A stretch of 64,000 nucleotides of DNA from contig JANRKK010000021.1 in the NCBI GenBank assembly GCA_033763555.1, positions 8,227 through 72,226 on the forward strand. Reading direction: 5' to 3'. Below, piece after piece: positions 34,660 to 43,584 of this stretch. Below the pieces are notes generated by a model, which searched no databases, had not been told where the DNA came from, and saw only the letters and a list, made by a program, of their open reading frames with translations. The position numbers were made by a program, and so were the translations under genes. Source of the stretch: JALYJG01 sp033763555. GTDB lineage: Bacteria; Pseudomonadota; Alphaproteobacteria; UBA9219. How positions within the stretch are numbered: the stretch's first letter is position 1; each line of letters opens with the position of its first letter.

Positions 34660-35309
34660 GGCCTTCCCTTCCGTAATATTGTGGGCTGTTCGGCATTGTC
34701 CCATACGAAATTGAACAAGCGGCGCGCGCTTTCAGCAAAGCGCTCGTCATGAATGATAACCGCGCGCGGCGTGGGCCGCCAGGACAGCAGGGCAAGCTTG
34801 TCGGCATAGATGAACATGGGAGTCGATACAAAATACTCGGCCGGAACGGCGCGATAAGCTTCCTTGTCGGCGATCAGGTTCGTGTCACCCGTGCGGACAA
34901 GCATGCGTTCCGTGACATCAATTTTTTCGAGCCGTTTAAGATGGTTGCTCAGGAATTCCTTGGACAGGCTTTCCGCGGCGTTCTTTTCATCGACATGGGC
35001 GATCAAGACTTCACCGCCGCCATTCTGGAGCGTTTTGTAAATATCATCCAGAATGCGCTGGTCAGCTTCCTCGCCATCATAGGTTTCAATGATGCGGTCT
35101 TTCTTTCGCACGCCGGAGCTTGGCAGAAACTCCACCCCGGCCGCCTCAAAAACATCCTGCAATTTTTCCAGCGTGCCGCCATGCGCCTGGACATGGCCGC
35201 GTTCGATCTTGTTGATGCCGTTGACAGTCAGGCCCGTCTGTTTGGCCAGTTCAGCCGTCGACCAGTCCAACAGCGCACGCGCGGCACGGATTTGCTCAGC
35301 GTTGATCAT
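34656..35309 (-). CDS. XRE-family regulator with TrmB-like C-terminal domain
   Basis: A 217-residue regulator. The HTH_3 domain covers residues 1-60 (AEQIRAARALLDWSTAELA, GLTVNGINKIERGH). The C-terminal 130 residues resemble the effector part of TrmB-type and related regulators: EVLIAHVDE, ERMLVRTGDTNLIADKE, then FIYADKLALLSW, AVIIHDERFAESARRLFNFVWD. I have not met the combination of HTH_3 with this domain as a standard family. It heads an operon with the DUF2156 and DUF4178-like genes, with a four-base overlap. Confidence 0.7.
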   Translation of the reverse strand: MINAEQIRAARALLDWSTAELAKQTGLTVNGINKIERGHVQAHGGTLEKLQDVFEAAGVEFLPSSGVRKKDRIIETYDGEEADQRILDDIYKTLQNGGGEVLIAHVDEKNAAESLSKEFLSNHLKRLEKIDVTERMLVRTGDTNLIADKEAYRAVPAEYFVSTPMFIYADKLALLSWRPTPRAVIIHDERFAESARRLFNFVWDNAEQPTILRKGRP

Positions 35310-35605
35310 CCCAACTCGGCTCCTCAAACATCCAACCCCTCATTCCGAGAGGAAGGAAATTGCGCAATAAAAATACTTAAAGACACAGCTCAGCGGTATT
35401 TGGGTCACTTTTTAGCCCCTCCTACCGAGAATTGTTAATTTTCTAACCAATAGTTGTAAAAGAAAACATTGTCAAATCTTCTTTTTATCGTTAATTCAAA
35501 TTTTCTATTTGATTTCATCCAATGTCAATGGCATAAATATGCAACAGTTTGATAAAGTCACATAATGAGTATGAAAATAAATCGTTAACCACAGGAAGGC
35601 CGGAA

Positions 35606-35770
35606 ATGCTGCAATTCGACCAATTCATCGCCCGTCACGGTGAGGCCGTTGCCCAGGCCCTTCTGGAAAATATCGAACGTTTTGAGGGTGTCCGCGCCGA
35701 TCTGGCGTCCTCACTCGAAGACCGCTGGCTGCGCGTGATGCAGTCTTCCGATCAACGCCTCGCCGCCTAA
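35606..35770 (+). CDS. small hypothetical protein, 54 aa
   Basis: A short, soluble, helical protein (MLQFDQFIARHGEAVAQALL) with a fair ribosome site (GAAGGCCGG). It is followed 11 bases later by the 133-residue gene and is probably co-transcribed. A long AT-rich upstream gap (35310-35605) holds a TTAACC half-site at 35585 and probably the promoter. No family recognised. Confidence 0.55.
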   Translation: MLQFDQFIARHGEAVAQALLENIERFEGVRADLASSLEDRWLRVMQSSDQRLAA

Positions 35771-35781
35771 GGAATTCGCAC

Positions 35782-36183
35782 ATGGCTAAAAAGACGCAAC
35801 CCGAAAGCACCGCGCTTGTCTTCGACATCCGCGATATGATCACCGAAACGATCGAGCGCATCCGCGAAGAGCATCGCGCCGCCCGTACCGAAGACAAGCA
35901 ACCTGTTACGGTTGCCCGTGCGCTCAGCCAACTGGGTGCCACGCACCATGTGACCAACCGCGCCCAGAGCCGCGCGCTCACCATCCTGAATGATCACGAG
36001 ATGACCTCGGTTTATGCTTTGTGCGCCTGGGTGGCGAATGAGCAGGATACGGCGCAGGAAACCGTGCAGGCGATCACCGAAGCGCATTTCGGCGTCAATC
36101 ATGTGACGAAGCTGCAGCGCAAGGATTACGACGAAGTCATCAAGTTCCTGGTCGATCTCCGCATCGACGAGATGAAGAACTAG
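35782..36183 (+). CDS. hypothetical protein, 133 aa
   Basis: Soluble, helical and charged (ALVFDIRDMITETIERIREE, FLVDLRIDEMKN). The start has an AAGGAATT-type ribosome site. It forms a two-gene unit with the 54-residue gene. Its stop region overlaps the 3' tail of the reverse-strand mrdA by four bases. No function can be given. Confidence 0.6.
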   Translation: MAKKTQPESTALVFDIRDMITETIERIREEHRAARTEDKQPVTVARALSQLGATHHVTNRAQSRALTILNDHEMTSVYALCAWVANEQDTAQETVQAITEAHFGVNHVTKLQRKDYDEVIKFLVDLRIDEMKN

Positions 36184-36380
36184 GCGCCAATTCCCCGTAC
36201 CTGACATTCCAGCAGAAGATCATGGGCAATCGGTGCGGCGTTATGCGCGCCGCTGCCGCCATGCTCCACAATGACCGCGACGGCATAGCGCGGTTTGGTG
36301 ATTGGCGCATAGCCGACAAACAGCGCATGGTCGCGTTCTTTCCACGGTAAAGCCTCGTTCGCGGTTACGCCTTCGGCGCG
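36180..36380 (-). pseudogene. mrdA: Severed C-terminal tail of mrdA
   Basis: Directly after the mrdA TAA stop (36381-36383) the same frame stays open for 66 codons and ends at TAG (36182-36180). It encodes recognisable PBP2 tail sequence: LPWKERDHALFVGYAP, KPRYAVAVIVEHGG, APIAHDLLLECQ. These are the last strands and helix of the transpeptidase fold. One base change, for example GAA to TAA, explains the break; a sequencing error is equally possible. Confidence 0.8.
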
Positions 36381-38027
36381 TTAGGCCTGGCTGATGCGCC
36401 GCACTTGCGAGGTTCCGGTCTTGCCCGCCATCGCCATGCTTGGCTTGTCGATACGCACACTGTAAGCCGTGCCGAAAGTTTCATTCACGACCGCATTCAT
36501 GGTTTTTTGCAGCAGCGCTACATGGTCGGGCTTGAAGCCCAGGGATGGCCATGAGGTCGCGTCATTCTCCGGTGTTCCTTCGGGTTTTACAGGGCGTACA
36601 ATATGCGGCACCACGGCCTTGCCGCCATTACCGATGCGTGCCGCCATCACCGCCAGCTGCAGGGGCGTTGCCAGCATATAGCCCTGGCCGATGGCGGCGA
36701 CGAGCGTTTCGCCCTGCTGCCAATTGCTGCCCTGCGTTGCGGATTTCCATGCGCGTCCGGGAACAAGCCCCGCGCGTTCATGCGGCAGGTCGAGACCGAG
36801 CTTCTGGCCCAGGCCGAAGCGCTTGGCCATCGCCTGGATACGGTCGATGCCGATGCGCTTGCCGAGATCATAGAAATAAACGTCGCAGGAGCCCGCAACC
36901 GCCTGCGTCAGATTGACATGCCCATGTCCGCCGCGCTTCCAGCAGTGAAAGCGGTGATTGCCCAGATCGAAATGCCCGGGGCAGAATGTCTTGGCTTCGG
37001 GGTTCAGCATATCGGCTTCGAGCGCTGCCATGGCCACGACGGGCTTAATCGTTGAGCCGGGCGCGTATAGCCCGGCGATGGCTTTATTCAAAAGCGGCGC
37101 GTTTTCATCCTTATTCAACCGATCCCAATCTGTTTGTGAGATGCCATAGGTGAACAAATTAGGATCGAAGCCGGGCTGGGAGATCAGCGCCAGCACATCG
37201 CCATTCTGCGCATCCATAACAACGGCTGCTGCGCCTTGTTCGCGTGCCAGACGCTGCTGCGCGAATTGCTGCAGGCCGATATCCAGCGTCAGGCGAAGTT
37301 CGCGGCCGGGTTCGGAATCCTTGCGTGCCAGCTCACGCACGACGCGGCCGCGGGCATTAACTTCCATCTCCACATTTCCGGCTGTACCACGCAGCAGCGG
37401 GTCATATTGTTTTTCCACGCCGTTCTTGCCGATGCGGAAACCTGGAATGGCCAGAGTGCTCTCCTCCCCGTCTTCTTCCTTGCCCAGATCTTTTTCAGAA
37501 ACGATGCCGATATAGCCGAGCACATGCGATGTCGCCGCGCCGTAGGGGTAGGAGCGCACCTCGCCCGTATCAACATCGGTTCCTGGCAGGTCGAGTGTGT
37601 AGAGCGAAAGCCGCGCAACTTGATCCCAGGTCAGATTGTCTTTGACGGGAATGGCGTTGAAGGTCGAAGCGCTGCGCACTTCGCGGGTGATGCGCCGCCG
37701 CTCGGGTTCGGTAATCTCGACATAGCCGCCCAGCTTGTCGAGCAGGAGGTCAAGATTTTTGATCTGCTCGGGCAGAAGGACAAGGCGGTAATTCTGTTGG
37801 TTCAGTGCCAGTTGCGCTCCGGTACGGTCGAGGATCAGGCCACGTGTCGGCGCCAAAAGACGCAGATTGATGCGGTTATCTTCCGCCAGCGTGCGGTATT
37901 TCTCGCCTTCAATGACCGACAGGTAATAAAGCCGCCCGGCCAGAATGGAAAACAGCCCTGCCTGCGCGCCGCCTATCAGGATGGCGCGGCGAGTGAAAAG
38001 GCGGGAACGGTCGTTATCTCCGGCCAT
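36381..38027 (-). CDS. mrdA: Penicillin-binding protein 2 (MrdA), interrupted by an in-frame stop
   Basis: Elongation-specific peptidoglycan transpeptidase of the rod complex. One membrane helix (about residues 14-32), a dimerisation domain and the transpeptidase domain are visible. The active-site Ser is in APGSTIKPVV, the second motif is SCDVYFYDLG, and the third is AGKTGTSQ. The frame stops at TAA after QVRRISQA; the uninterrupted protein would be 615 residues, and this ORF has 548. Without the tail strands the enzyme should not fold. It follows mreC and mreD. The partner rodA, often next, is absent here. Confidence 0.9.
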   Translation of the reverse strand: MAGDNDRSRLFTRRAILIGGAQAGLFSILAGRLYYLSVIEGEKYRTLAEDNRINLRLLAPTRGLILDRTGAQLALNQQNYRLVLLPEQIKNLDLLLDKLGGYVEITEPERRRITREVRSASTFNAIPVKDNLTWDQVARLSLYTLDLPGTDVDTGEVRSYPYGAATSHVLGYIGIVSEKDLGKEEDGEESTLAIPGFRIGKNGVEKQYDPLLRGTAGNVEMEVNARGRVVRELARKDSEPGRELRLTLDIGLQQFAQQRLAREQGAAAVVMDAQNGDVLALISQPGFDPNLFTYGISQTDWDRLNKDENAPLLNKAIAGLYAPGSTIKPVVAMAALEADMLNPEAKTFCPGHFDLGNHRFHCWKRGGHGHVNLTQAVAGSCDVYFYDLGKRIGIDRIQAMAKRFGLGQKLGLDLPHERAGLVPGRAWKSATQGSNWQQGETLVAAIGQGYMLATPLQLAVMAARIGNGGKAVVPHIVRPVKPEGTPENDATSWPSLGFKPDHVALLQKTMNAVVNETFGTAYSVRIDKPSMAMAGKTGTSQVRRISQA

Positions 38028-38033
38028 GCCTGG

Positions 38034-38549
38034 CTAACCTTGCGGAAAGGCCGCCCTTTGCAGCCGGATCAGAAGCCAGCAGGGCAACGGAAAAAGAACA
38101 ATCGCCAGAACGCACTGCATGACAGCAGGCAGAACAGGCAGGAAAGTCCAGGCAATCAGATTTTGTAAAATCCATGCGGCGAGCGTGACAAGAAAAACTG
38201 TTAGCGCGAAGCCCCACCATATCATGGAAAAAGAATGCCCGACGAAGAAACGCCGCTGACGAAAAATAACCTGATGGGCGGCGACAAAGAGAAGTGCCGA
38301 GAGGCCAAGCGGCAGGCTGTGAACGATGTCGTTGAGAAAGCCGATCAGAAACGCCATCCAGGGGCGGAAAAGATCGGGGCGGTGAATGGCCCAGTAGTAA
38401 ACCATCATCAGGGCGAAAGGCGGCGCGACCGCGCCGAGATGGGGCAGGGGCCAGGCGAGAACGCCCAGCAGCACGCCGAGCAGCGCGGTGATAAAAGGCA
38501 AAGACAGCCGCGCGCCGTAATCTAGGCGTTGCCAGACAACATCAAACAT
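38034..38549 (-). CDS. mreD: Rod shape-determining protein MreD
   Basis: A small membrane protein (171 residues, about five helices) of the elongasome. Features include PPFALMMVYYWAIHRPDLF and FLIGFLNDIVHSLPLGLSALL. Its start overlaps the mreC stop by one base, and mrdA begins six bases downstream. Confidence 0.9.
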   Translation of the reverse strand: MFDVVWQRLDYGARLSLPFITALLGVLLGVLAWPLPHLGAVAPPFALMMVYYWAIHRPDLFRPWMAFLIGFLNDIVHSLPLGLSALLFVAAHQVIFRQRRFFVGHSFSMIWWGFALTVFLVTLAAWILQNLIAWTFLPVLPAVMQCVLAIVLFPLPCWLLIRLQRAAFPQG

Positions 38550-39445
38550 CAGCGTTTTTTGGCCGCAGCCTCGACTTTGGCGGCAACGGGGTTAAAGGCC
38601 CCGCCTTTCAGGTTAAAATCGACCAGACGGACATAATTGATACGGCCCATATCGGCGGCGGGGACGAGATTATAGGCCCCGCGCGAGGTTTCCGTCACCG
38701 TTCCAACCGGAAGATTGGGCGGAAAAATGCCACCATGGCCAGAGGTTACCACCTGTGCGCCCGTGCTCAGCACAGCATCCCGCGGCAAATACATCAGTTT
38801 GGGTGCGGCAGAATTCTCACCTACCAGAATGGCGCGGTCGCCGGAGCCTGCCACCGTCACTGGAATGCGCGAATTCAAATCGGTGATCAGAAGAACGCGC
38901 GACGACCAGTCGCCAACCTCGATCACGCGACCGATCAAACCTTCTCCGGTCATGACGGCCATGCCTTCGCGCGCGCCGTCGGTGGCGCCCGCCGTGATGA
39001 TCAACCCGCGCGTGAAAGGGCCGCCTGTGTCGGCGATCACACGCGCCGAAATATAGGCAAGACCCGGTTCGGCCTTGAAGTGGAGGAGATCGCGCAACTC
39101 GCGGTTCTCTCTTTGCAGGGTCACCAGCGCATCACGCCATTGTTTCATGCTCGCATTATCGGTGCGGAGCTTTTCATTTTCGGTGCGCAGACTCATATAG
39201 CTGCGCGCGTTGGCGGCGGCCTGTTCGATGGCGGTCAGCGGGCGGGCGAAAGCGTCCAGCACCGGAGCGATACCGTCGACCAGATGCGTGCGCACACCCT
39301 GCACCGTCCCGGGATGGACGCGATTGAGCAGAAGCAGCCCGAGCGCGAGGACCATAAAAACGATAAAGGAGAATCGCTGCAGCACGACCCGCCAGGATAT
39401 GGCGGCGACGTAAGACCATCCGGAGGAACGTTGGTGAACCGGCAT
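38549..39445 (-). CDS. mreC: Rod shape-determining protein MreC
   Basis: A bitopic periplasmic protein that links MreB filaments to the peptidoglycan synthases. An N-terminal membrane helix (about residues 22-42), a coiled coil (RTENEKLRTDNASMKQ) and two beta domains (ARVIADTGGPFTRGLIITAG, GLIGRVIEVGDWSSRVLLITD) are present in the normal order. The 298-residue length is usual. mreB is not in the window; upstream is a divergent-context glycosyltransferase on the same strand after a 71-base gap. Confidence 0.93.
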   Translation of the reverse strand: MPVHQRSSGWSYVAAISWRVVLQRFSFIVFMVLALGLLLLNRVHPGTVQGVRTHLVDGIAPVLDAFARPLTAIEQAAANARSYMSLRTENEKLRTDNASMKQWRDALVTLQRENRELRDLLHFKAEPGLAYISARVIADTGGPFTRGLIITAGATDGAREGMAVMTGEGLIGRVIEVGDWSSRVLLITDLNSRIPVTVAGSGDRAILVGENSAAPKLMYLPRDAVLSTGAQVVTSGHGGIFPPNLPVGTVTETSRGAYNLVPAADMGRINYVRLVDFNLKGGAFNPVAAKVEAAAKKR

Positions 39446-39516
39446 CGGGAAACTCGGAAAAAGCTAGCGGCAAAGAGTAACCGAGGATGATGTCGAAGCC
39501 AATGGGTAATCTGAAT

Positions 39517-40461
39517 TCAGGAAGGCTCGGCGTTCAACAATCCACAGGCAGCCCGAAAAGCGGAGTCGGTGCTTAAACCCTCCATCAAATTGGGCGAAAC
39601 CGCATGCAGGGAAGGTAGCCGCGCCAGCAGTGTGTCGCGGCTTTCGGGCGTGCAGACATAGCGGGCGTGTGGTCCCCATGGGCCGTAAACAGCTTCCTGC
39701 CCTGGGCCGAACAGGCCGAGTGTTGGTGTATGCATGGCTGCCGCCAGATGCATCAGGCCGGAATCATTGCCGATGAACAGAGCGCATTCCTTGAGGCACG
39801 CCGCAGCCGTCAGCAGGTCTTCGCCGATAATGGGCACGCTGCGTCCGGGAAAAGCTTCGAGCAGAGGCTGAGCAGTCGCGCGTTCATGTGCATCAGTGAT
39901 GACAAGGATGGAAGCTCCGGGCAGTGATCCATCTGCGGCCGTGAGTTTTTGTGCGAGGGCAATAAAATTTTTCACAGGCCATTGTTTCGGCGGCCAGTTG
40001 GCCGCGGGTGCTAGCGCCAGCAGCGGACGCGAAGGCGGAAGAATTCGTGCGGCATTTTTCTCCGCTTCGGCATCGAGCCAGATTTTCGGGACGGGTGGAG
40101 GATTCAAATTCAAAACGCGCGCATTTTCGATAACCTTGTGCTGGCCTGAATTTTTTGCACGGCAGGCAAGTTGCCCGGCGCGAAGCAGGCGCGAGATGAT
40201 ACTGTTGCGCAAATCGACGATGAGATCCCAGCGTGTCGGCGCACATTGCCGCCAGGCTTCCATCCAGTGCAGATTCCATTTTTTCTTGCGCAGAATGATC
40301 AGCCGTTCCAAGCGCGGTACGGCACGAAAAAGCCCTGCGGCATAAGGGCCGCAGATAATCGTGAAGCGCGCCTGAGGGTAAAGATCCGTCAGATGGCGGA
40401 GCAGGCCCGTTGACAGCACGGCATCGCCAACGCGGTTGGAGGTGATGAAAAGGATATTCAC
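39517..40461 (-). CDS. Glycosyltransferase family 9 (heptosyltransferase-like)
   Basis: A 314-residue GT-B-type protein of LPS core assembly. It begins ILFITSNRVGDAVLSTGLLRHL; the C-terminal acceptor/donor domain has LALAPAANWPPKQWP, IGNDSGLMHLAAAMHTPTLGLFGP and PWGPHARYV, all family 9 marks. A GTG at 40461 is chosen because it gives the canonical N-terminus; the frame is open to 40494. It could add heptose or another core sugar. It diverges from thrB. Confidence 0.9.
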   Translation of the reverse strand: MNILFITSNRVGDAVLSTGLLRHLTDLYPQARFTIICGPYAAGLFRAVPRLERLIILRKKKWNLHWMEAWRQCAPTRWDLIVDLRNSIISRLLRAGQLACRAKNSGQHKVIENARVLNLNPPPVPKIWLDAEAEKNAARILPPSRPLLALAPAANWPPKQWPVKNFIALAQKLTAADGSLPGASILVITDAHERATAQPLLEAFPGRSVPIIGEDLLTAAACLKECALFIGNDSGLMHLAAAMHTPTLGLFGPGQEAVYGPWGPHARYVCTPESRDTLLARLPSLHAVSPNLMEGLSTDSAFRAACGLLNAEPS

Positions 40462-40511
40462 AGCGAGTCCCGGCCTTGTCCGAAGATCAGGCACAATGCT
40501 AAACCTTGCGC

Positions 40512-41477
40512 ATGGCTGTCTACACCGAAGTCTCAGAGGCCGAAGCCAAGGCTTTTCTTGCCGATTATGATCTCGGCGAGCTGCGCGAGCTTGTTGGTAT
40601 CAAGCAGGGCGTCGAGAACACCAATTATTTCCTTTATACCAGCGTCGGGCGTTATGTTCTGACGCTTTACGAAAAGCGGGTGAAGGAAGATGACCTGCCC
40701 TATTTTCTGGGCTTGATGGAACATCTGGCGAAAGCGGGCGTGCCATGCCCGCCGCCCTTGCGCAACCGGGAGCATGAGCCCGTCGGCCGTATTGCCGGGC
40801 GCGCCGCCGCCATCACCTGTTTTCTGGACGGCAAGCCTTTGTCACGCGTCACGCCGAATGAATGCGGCGAAGTCGGTCGTGCTCTGGCGGGGCTGCATCT
40901 GGCGGGAATGGATTTCACACAGCGCCGCGCGAACACTTTGTCGCTCGATGGCTGGGAAAATCTTCTCGATCTCTGCAAACCGCGCGCGGATGAGGTGCAG
41001 CCGGGACTGGGTGCATTACTGACGGCGGAACTGGAATATTTAAATGCCAACTGGCCGCGCGATCTTCTGCAGGGCGCCATCCATGCCGATTTGTTCCCCG
41101 ACAATGTGTTTTTTGAAGGCAACAAGCTGAGTGGCCTGATTGATTTCTATTTCGCCTGCGATGATCTGTTTGCTTATGACCTGGCCATCTGCCTGAATGC
41201 CTGGTGTTTTGAAAATAACGTTGCCTTCAATATTACCAAGGCACGGGCTTTGTTCGGCGGTTACAATCAGGTGCGGCCTTTGTCCGATGGCGAAACCAAA
41301 GCGCTGGCGGTGTTGGCGCGCGGCGCTGCGTTGCGTTTTCTTCTGACGCGGCTGCATGACTGGCTGCATCAGGTTCCCGAGGCTTTTGTGAAACCCAAAG
41401 ACCCGCTGGATTACCTGACACGCCTGCAATTTCATCAGCTGGTCAGCGACACGGCAGCCTATGGAATTGGCGCATGA
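40512..41477 (+). CDS. thrB: Homoserine kinase (ThrB, APH-like type)
   Basis: Phosphorylates homoserine in threonine synthesis. This is the aminoglycoside-phosphotransferase-like form found in alphaproteobacteria, 321 residues. Start MAVYTEVSEAEAKAFL, then GIKQGVENTNYFL, catalytic HADLFPDNVFFE and metal-binding LIDFYFACDD. ATG at 40512 is preferred to the TTG at 40506. rnhA overlaps by four bases, the usual alphaproteobacterial thrB-rnhA pairing. Confidence 0.95.
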   Translation: MAVYTEVSEAEAKAFLADYDLGELRELVGIKQGVENTNYFLYTSVGRYVLTLYEKRVKEDDLPYFLGLMEHLAKAGVPCPPPLRNREHEPVGRIAGRAAAITCFLDGKPLSRVTPNECGEVGRALAGLHLAGMDFTQRRANTLSLDGWENLLDLCKPRADEVQPGLGALLTAELEYLNANWPRDLLQGAIHADLFPDNVFFEGNKLSGLIDFYFACDDLFAYDLAICLNAWCFENNVAFNITKARALFGGYNQVRPLSDGETKALAVLARGAALRFLLTRLHDWLHQVPEAFVKPKDPLDYLTRLQFHQLVSDTAAYGIGA

Positions 41478-41920
41478 ATGGCCGCGGTAAAATCGTCGAT
41501 ATTTTCAGCGATGGCGCCTGCAGCGGCAATCCGGGCCCGGGCGGCTGGGGCGTCATCCTGCGCTATGGTGATGTGGAAAAGGAACTTTCGGGCGGCGAGC
41601 CGGAGACCACCAACAACCGTATGGAGCTGATGGGGGCGATTGCAGGGCTGGAAGCCCTGACCAAGCCTTCGCAAGTGCGGCTGCATACCGACAGCCAGTA
41701 TGTGCAAAAAGGCATTACCGAATGGCTGCCGCAATGGGTCCGGCGCGGCTGGAAAACCGCCGACAAAAAGCCTGTGAAGAATGTCGATCTCTGGCAACGC
41801 CTGCAAACCGCCATACAGCCGCATCAGGTGGAGTTTATCTGGGTGCGCGGCCATGCGGGCCATCCAGAAAATGAACGCGCCGATCAGCTGGCTGTAGCCG
41901 CAATTACACGCATTTCCTAG
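41474..41920 (+). CDS. rnhA: Ribonuclease HI
   Basis: Cleaves RNA in RNA-DNA hybrids. The 148 residues carry all catalytic positions: DGACSGNPGPGGW (first Asp), NNRMELMGA (Glu), TDSQYV (Asp), and the last Asp in ENERADQLA. Start ATG overlaps the thrB stop by four bases. Confidence 0.96.
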   Translation: MNGRGKIVDIFSDGACSGNPGPGGWGVILRYGDVEKELSGGEPETTNNRMELMGAIAGLEALTKPSQVRLHTDSQYVQKGITEWLPQWVRRGWKTADKKPVKNVDLWQRLQTAIQPHQVEFIWVRGHAGHPENERADQLAVAAITRIS

Positions 41921-42020
41921 GCAAAAGTCTCTTTGCCATTTTTTTGTCACTTTCTTCTGGCCATTTCTGCCCGCGCTCAAACGCACTATATATAATGTGA
42001 ATCAGTCAGGAGGGTGGTCG

Positions 42021-43019
42021 ATGGGCAGGACAACGGTACGAAGCGCTTCCAAGGGAAGTCTGAAGAAAGCTGAAGTTCTTAAACAGCTTCCGAAAGATAT
42101 GCATCCGATTGCCGGACGGCTGATTGCCGGAAGCTGCTATGTTTACCGCCAATTCGCCCGCCATCAGGTTCTGGTCGCCAGCTATAAAAAGCGGGGGATT
42201 TTCTTCACCCCTTCGCTGGCTTTCAGGGCCCGGATACTTTTCGACACCTTCTGGGAGGCCATGCTTTCAGTGGCTTCCAGCGTCACCCTGTCTATCCGCG
42301 ACTATCACGCGCTGATCGATCAGCCCACGAACCTGCAGGACGCGCAGCGTCCGCTGTTTGCCATTGCGGGCTGCTCGGATTCCCGTGTCCAGACCCTCAA
42401 TCTGCTGGATATGCATGCGGGCGAAGCCTTCGGCTTTGAAAATATCGGCGGCTCACTGGAAGATCCGCAGGAGCCCAGCCGCCTCAGTAAATCGGCCGAA
42501 GCCTTTATCTGTTTTGCCAAACATATGGGCGTCAAGGATTTCATTCTGGTGACGCATGGCAAATGCGGTTGCATTTCCAACGCCGTGAATCCCTGCCATC
42601 ACAAGCCGCTCGACCCCGCGGCGCCTCTGGAAGCCGTCACCTTGCGTGAAATGGCGCTGGAAAAGAAATATATCGTCGATATAGCGCAGGAAAAGGGCAT
42701 TCAGCATTATCTTGGCATGCTGGACGCGCCGCAGCTTTCCGAAAGCGATAAACAGCTTCTGGCGCTGGAAATCGCCCATGGGCTGCACAATATGAAGCTG
42801 GCCAAGGATTTCATCGCCAAGCTGACCCTGCCGGGCGAAACGCCCATGCGTGTCACGCTGATTCACAAGGAATTGCGGACGCTGGATCCTTACATCTTCA
42901 ATCCGGAAACGAAGAAATTCGTCCGGCTGACGCAGCATCCGCCGCTTGCCGATATGGACGGCGACGACTGGTGGAGCCGCTTTTACCCGTTTGCGATGGG
43001 CTTTGCCGCTCCGGTTTAG
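42021..43019 (+). CDS. Beta-carbonic-anhydrase-like protein with N-terminal extension
   Basis: A 332-residue protein whose middle has the beta-carbonic anhydrase zinc site: CSDSRV (first Cys and Asp/Arg dyad) and the His-x2-Cys motif in VTHGKCGCI, with NIGGSLEDP between. The first 90 residues are a basic, helical extension not normal for the family, and the last 60 are also extra. ATG at 42021 is chosen over the GTG at 41997 because an AGGAGG site lies just upstream. The stop overlaps the convergent peroxiredoxin by four bases. Confidence 0.82.
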   Translation: MGRTTVRSASKGSLKKAEVLKQLPKDMHPIAGRLIAGSCYVYRQFARHQVLVASYKKRGIFFTPSLAFRARILFDTFWEAMLSVASSVTLSIRDYHALIDQPTNLQDAQRPLFAIAGCSDSRVQTLNLLDMHAGEAFGFENIGGSLEDPQEPSRLSKSAEAFICFAKHMGVKDFILVTHGKCGCISNAVNPCHHKPLDPAAPLEAVTLREMALEKKYIVDIAQEKGIQHYLGMLDAPQLSESDKQLLALEIAHGLHNMKLAKDFIAKLTLPGETPMRVTLIHKELRTLDPYIFNPETKKFVRLTQHPPLADMDGDDWWSRFYPFAMGFAAPV

Positions 43020-43510
43020 GCGGCGGCTTTCAACCCGTCGATGGCGCGAAGCATCGCTTCGGCGCTGGAAACCTCAAACGCGCCGGGCTTTTCGACCGCG
43101 ATGGATTTCACCAAACCATTTTCGGCATAGAGCGCGAAACGCTGGCAACGTGTGCCAAGGCCGTAGCCTGTGCCGTCCATCTCAAGCCCGAGCGCCTTGG
43201 TAAAAGTACCATTGCCGTCGGCCAGCATGGTGATGCCTTGGGCGCTTCCGGCATCCTGCCAGGCTTTCATGACGAAGGGGTCGTTGACCGCGAGGCAGGC
43301 AATTTCAACGCCGCGCGATTTGAAATCATTCAGATGCTGGACAAAGCCGGGCAGATGCTTGGCCGAGCAGGTGGGGGTGAAGGCGCCGGGCACCGCGAAC
43401 ATCACGACTTTCTTGCCGTTGAATACGTTGTCGGTCGACACATCCTGCATGCCGCTGTCGGTCAGCTGCTTGAGCGTGACGGAAGGAATTTTATCTCCGG
43501 TTTTGATCAT
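43016..43510 (-). CDS. Peroxiredoxin (Prx5/AhpE-like)
   Basis: A thiol peroxidase of 164 residues. The peroxidatic Cys is in VPGAFTPTCSAKHLPGF; ACLAVNDPFVMKAWQ and LADGNGTFTKALGL are usual for the Prx5 group. Start ATG at 43510 has a GGAG ribosome site. The frame continues upstream only through the orphan tRNA-Thr fragment at 43540, which shows that a full tRNA-Thr once preceded this gene on the same strand. Confidence 0.92.
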   Translation of the reverse strand: MIKTGDKIPSVTLKQLTDSGMQDVSTDNVFNGKKVVMFAVPGAFTPTCSAKHLPGFVQHLNDFKSRGVEIACLAVNDPFVMKAWQDAGSAQGITMLADGNGTFTKALGLEMDGTGYGLGTRCQRFALYAENGLVKSIAVEKPGAFEVSSAEAMLRAIDGLKAAA

Positions 43511-43539
43511 GATGGGGCTCCGCGGGTTGGAGTGGAAAA

Positions 43540-43584
43540 TGGTGCTGCCGAGAGGAATCGAACCTCCGACCCCGTCCTTACCAA
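43540..43584 (-). other. Orphan 3' part of tRNA-Thr: left attachment site of the island
   Basis: Forty-five bases are identical to 51278-51322, the 3' part (including CCA) of the intact tRNA-Thr. After 43584 the similarity stops within the anticodon loop. It has no 5' half and cannot fold as a tRNA. It marks the far end of an element that integrated at the tRNA 3' end. Confidence 0.9.
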
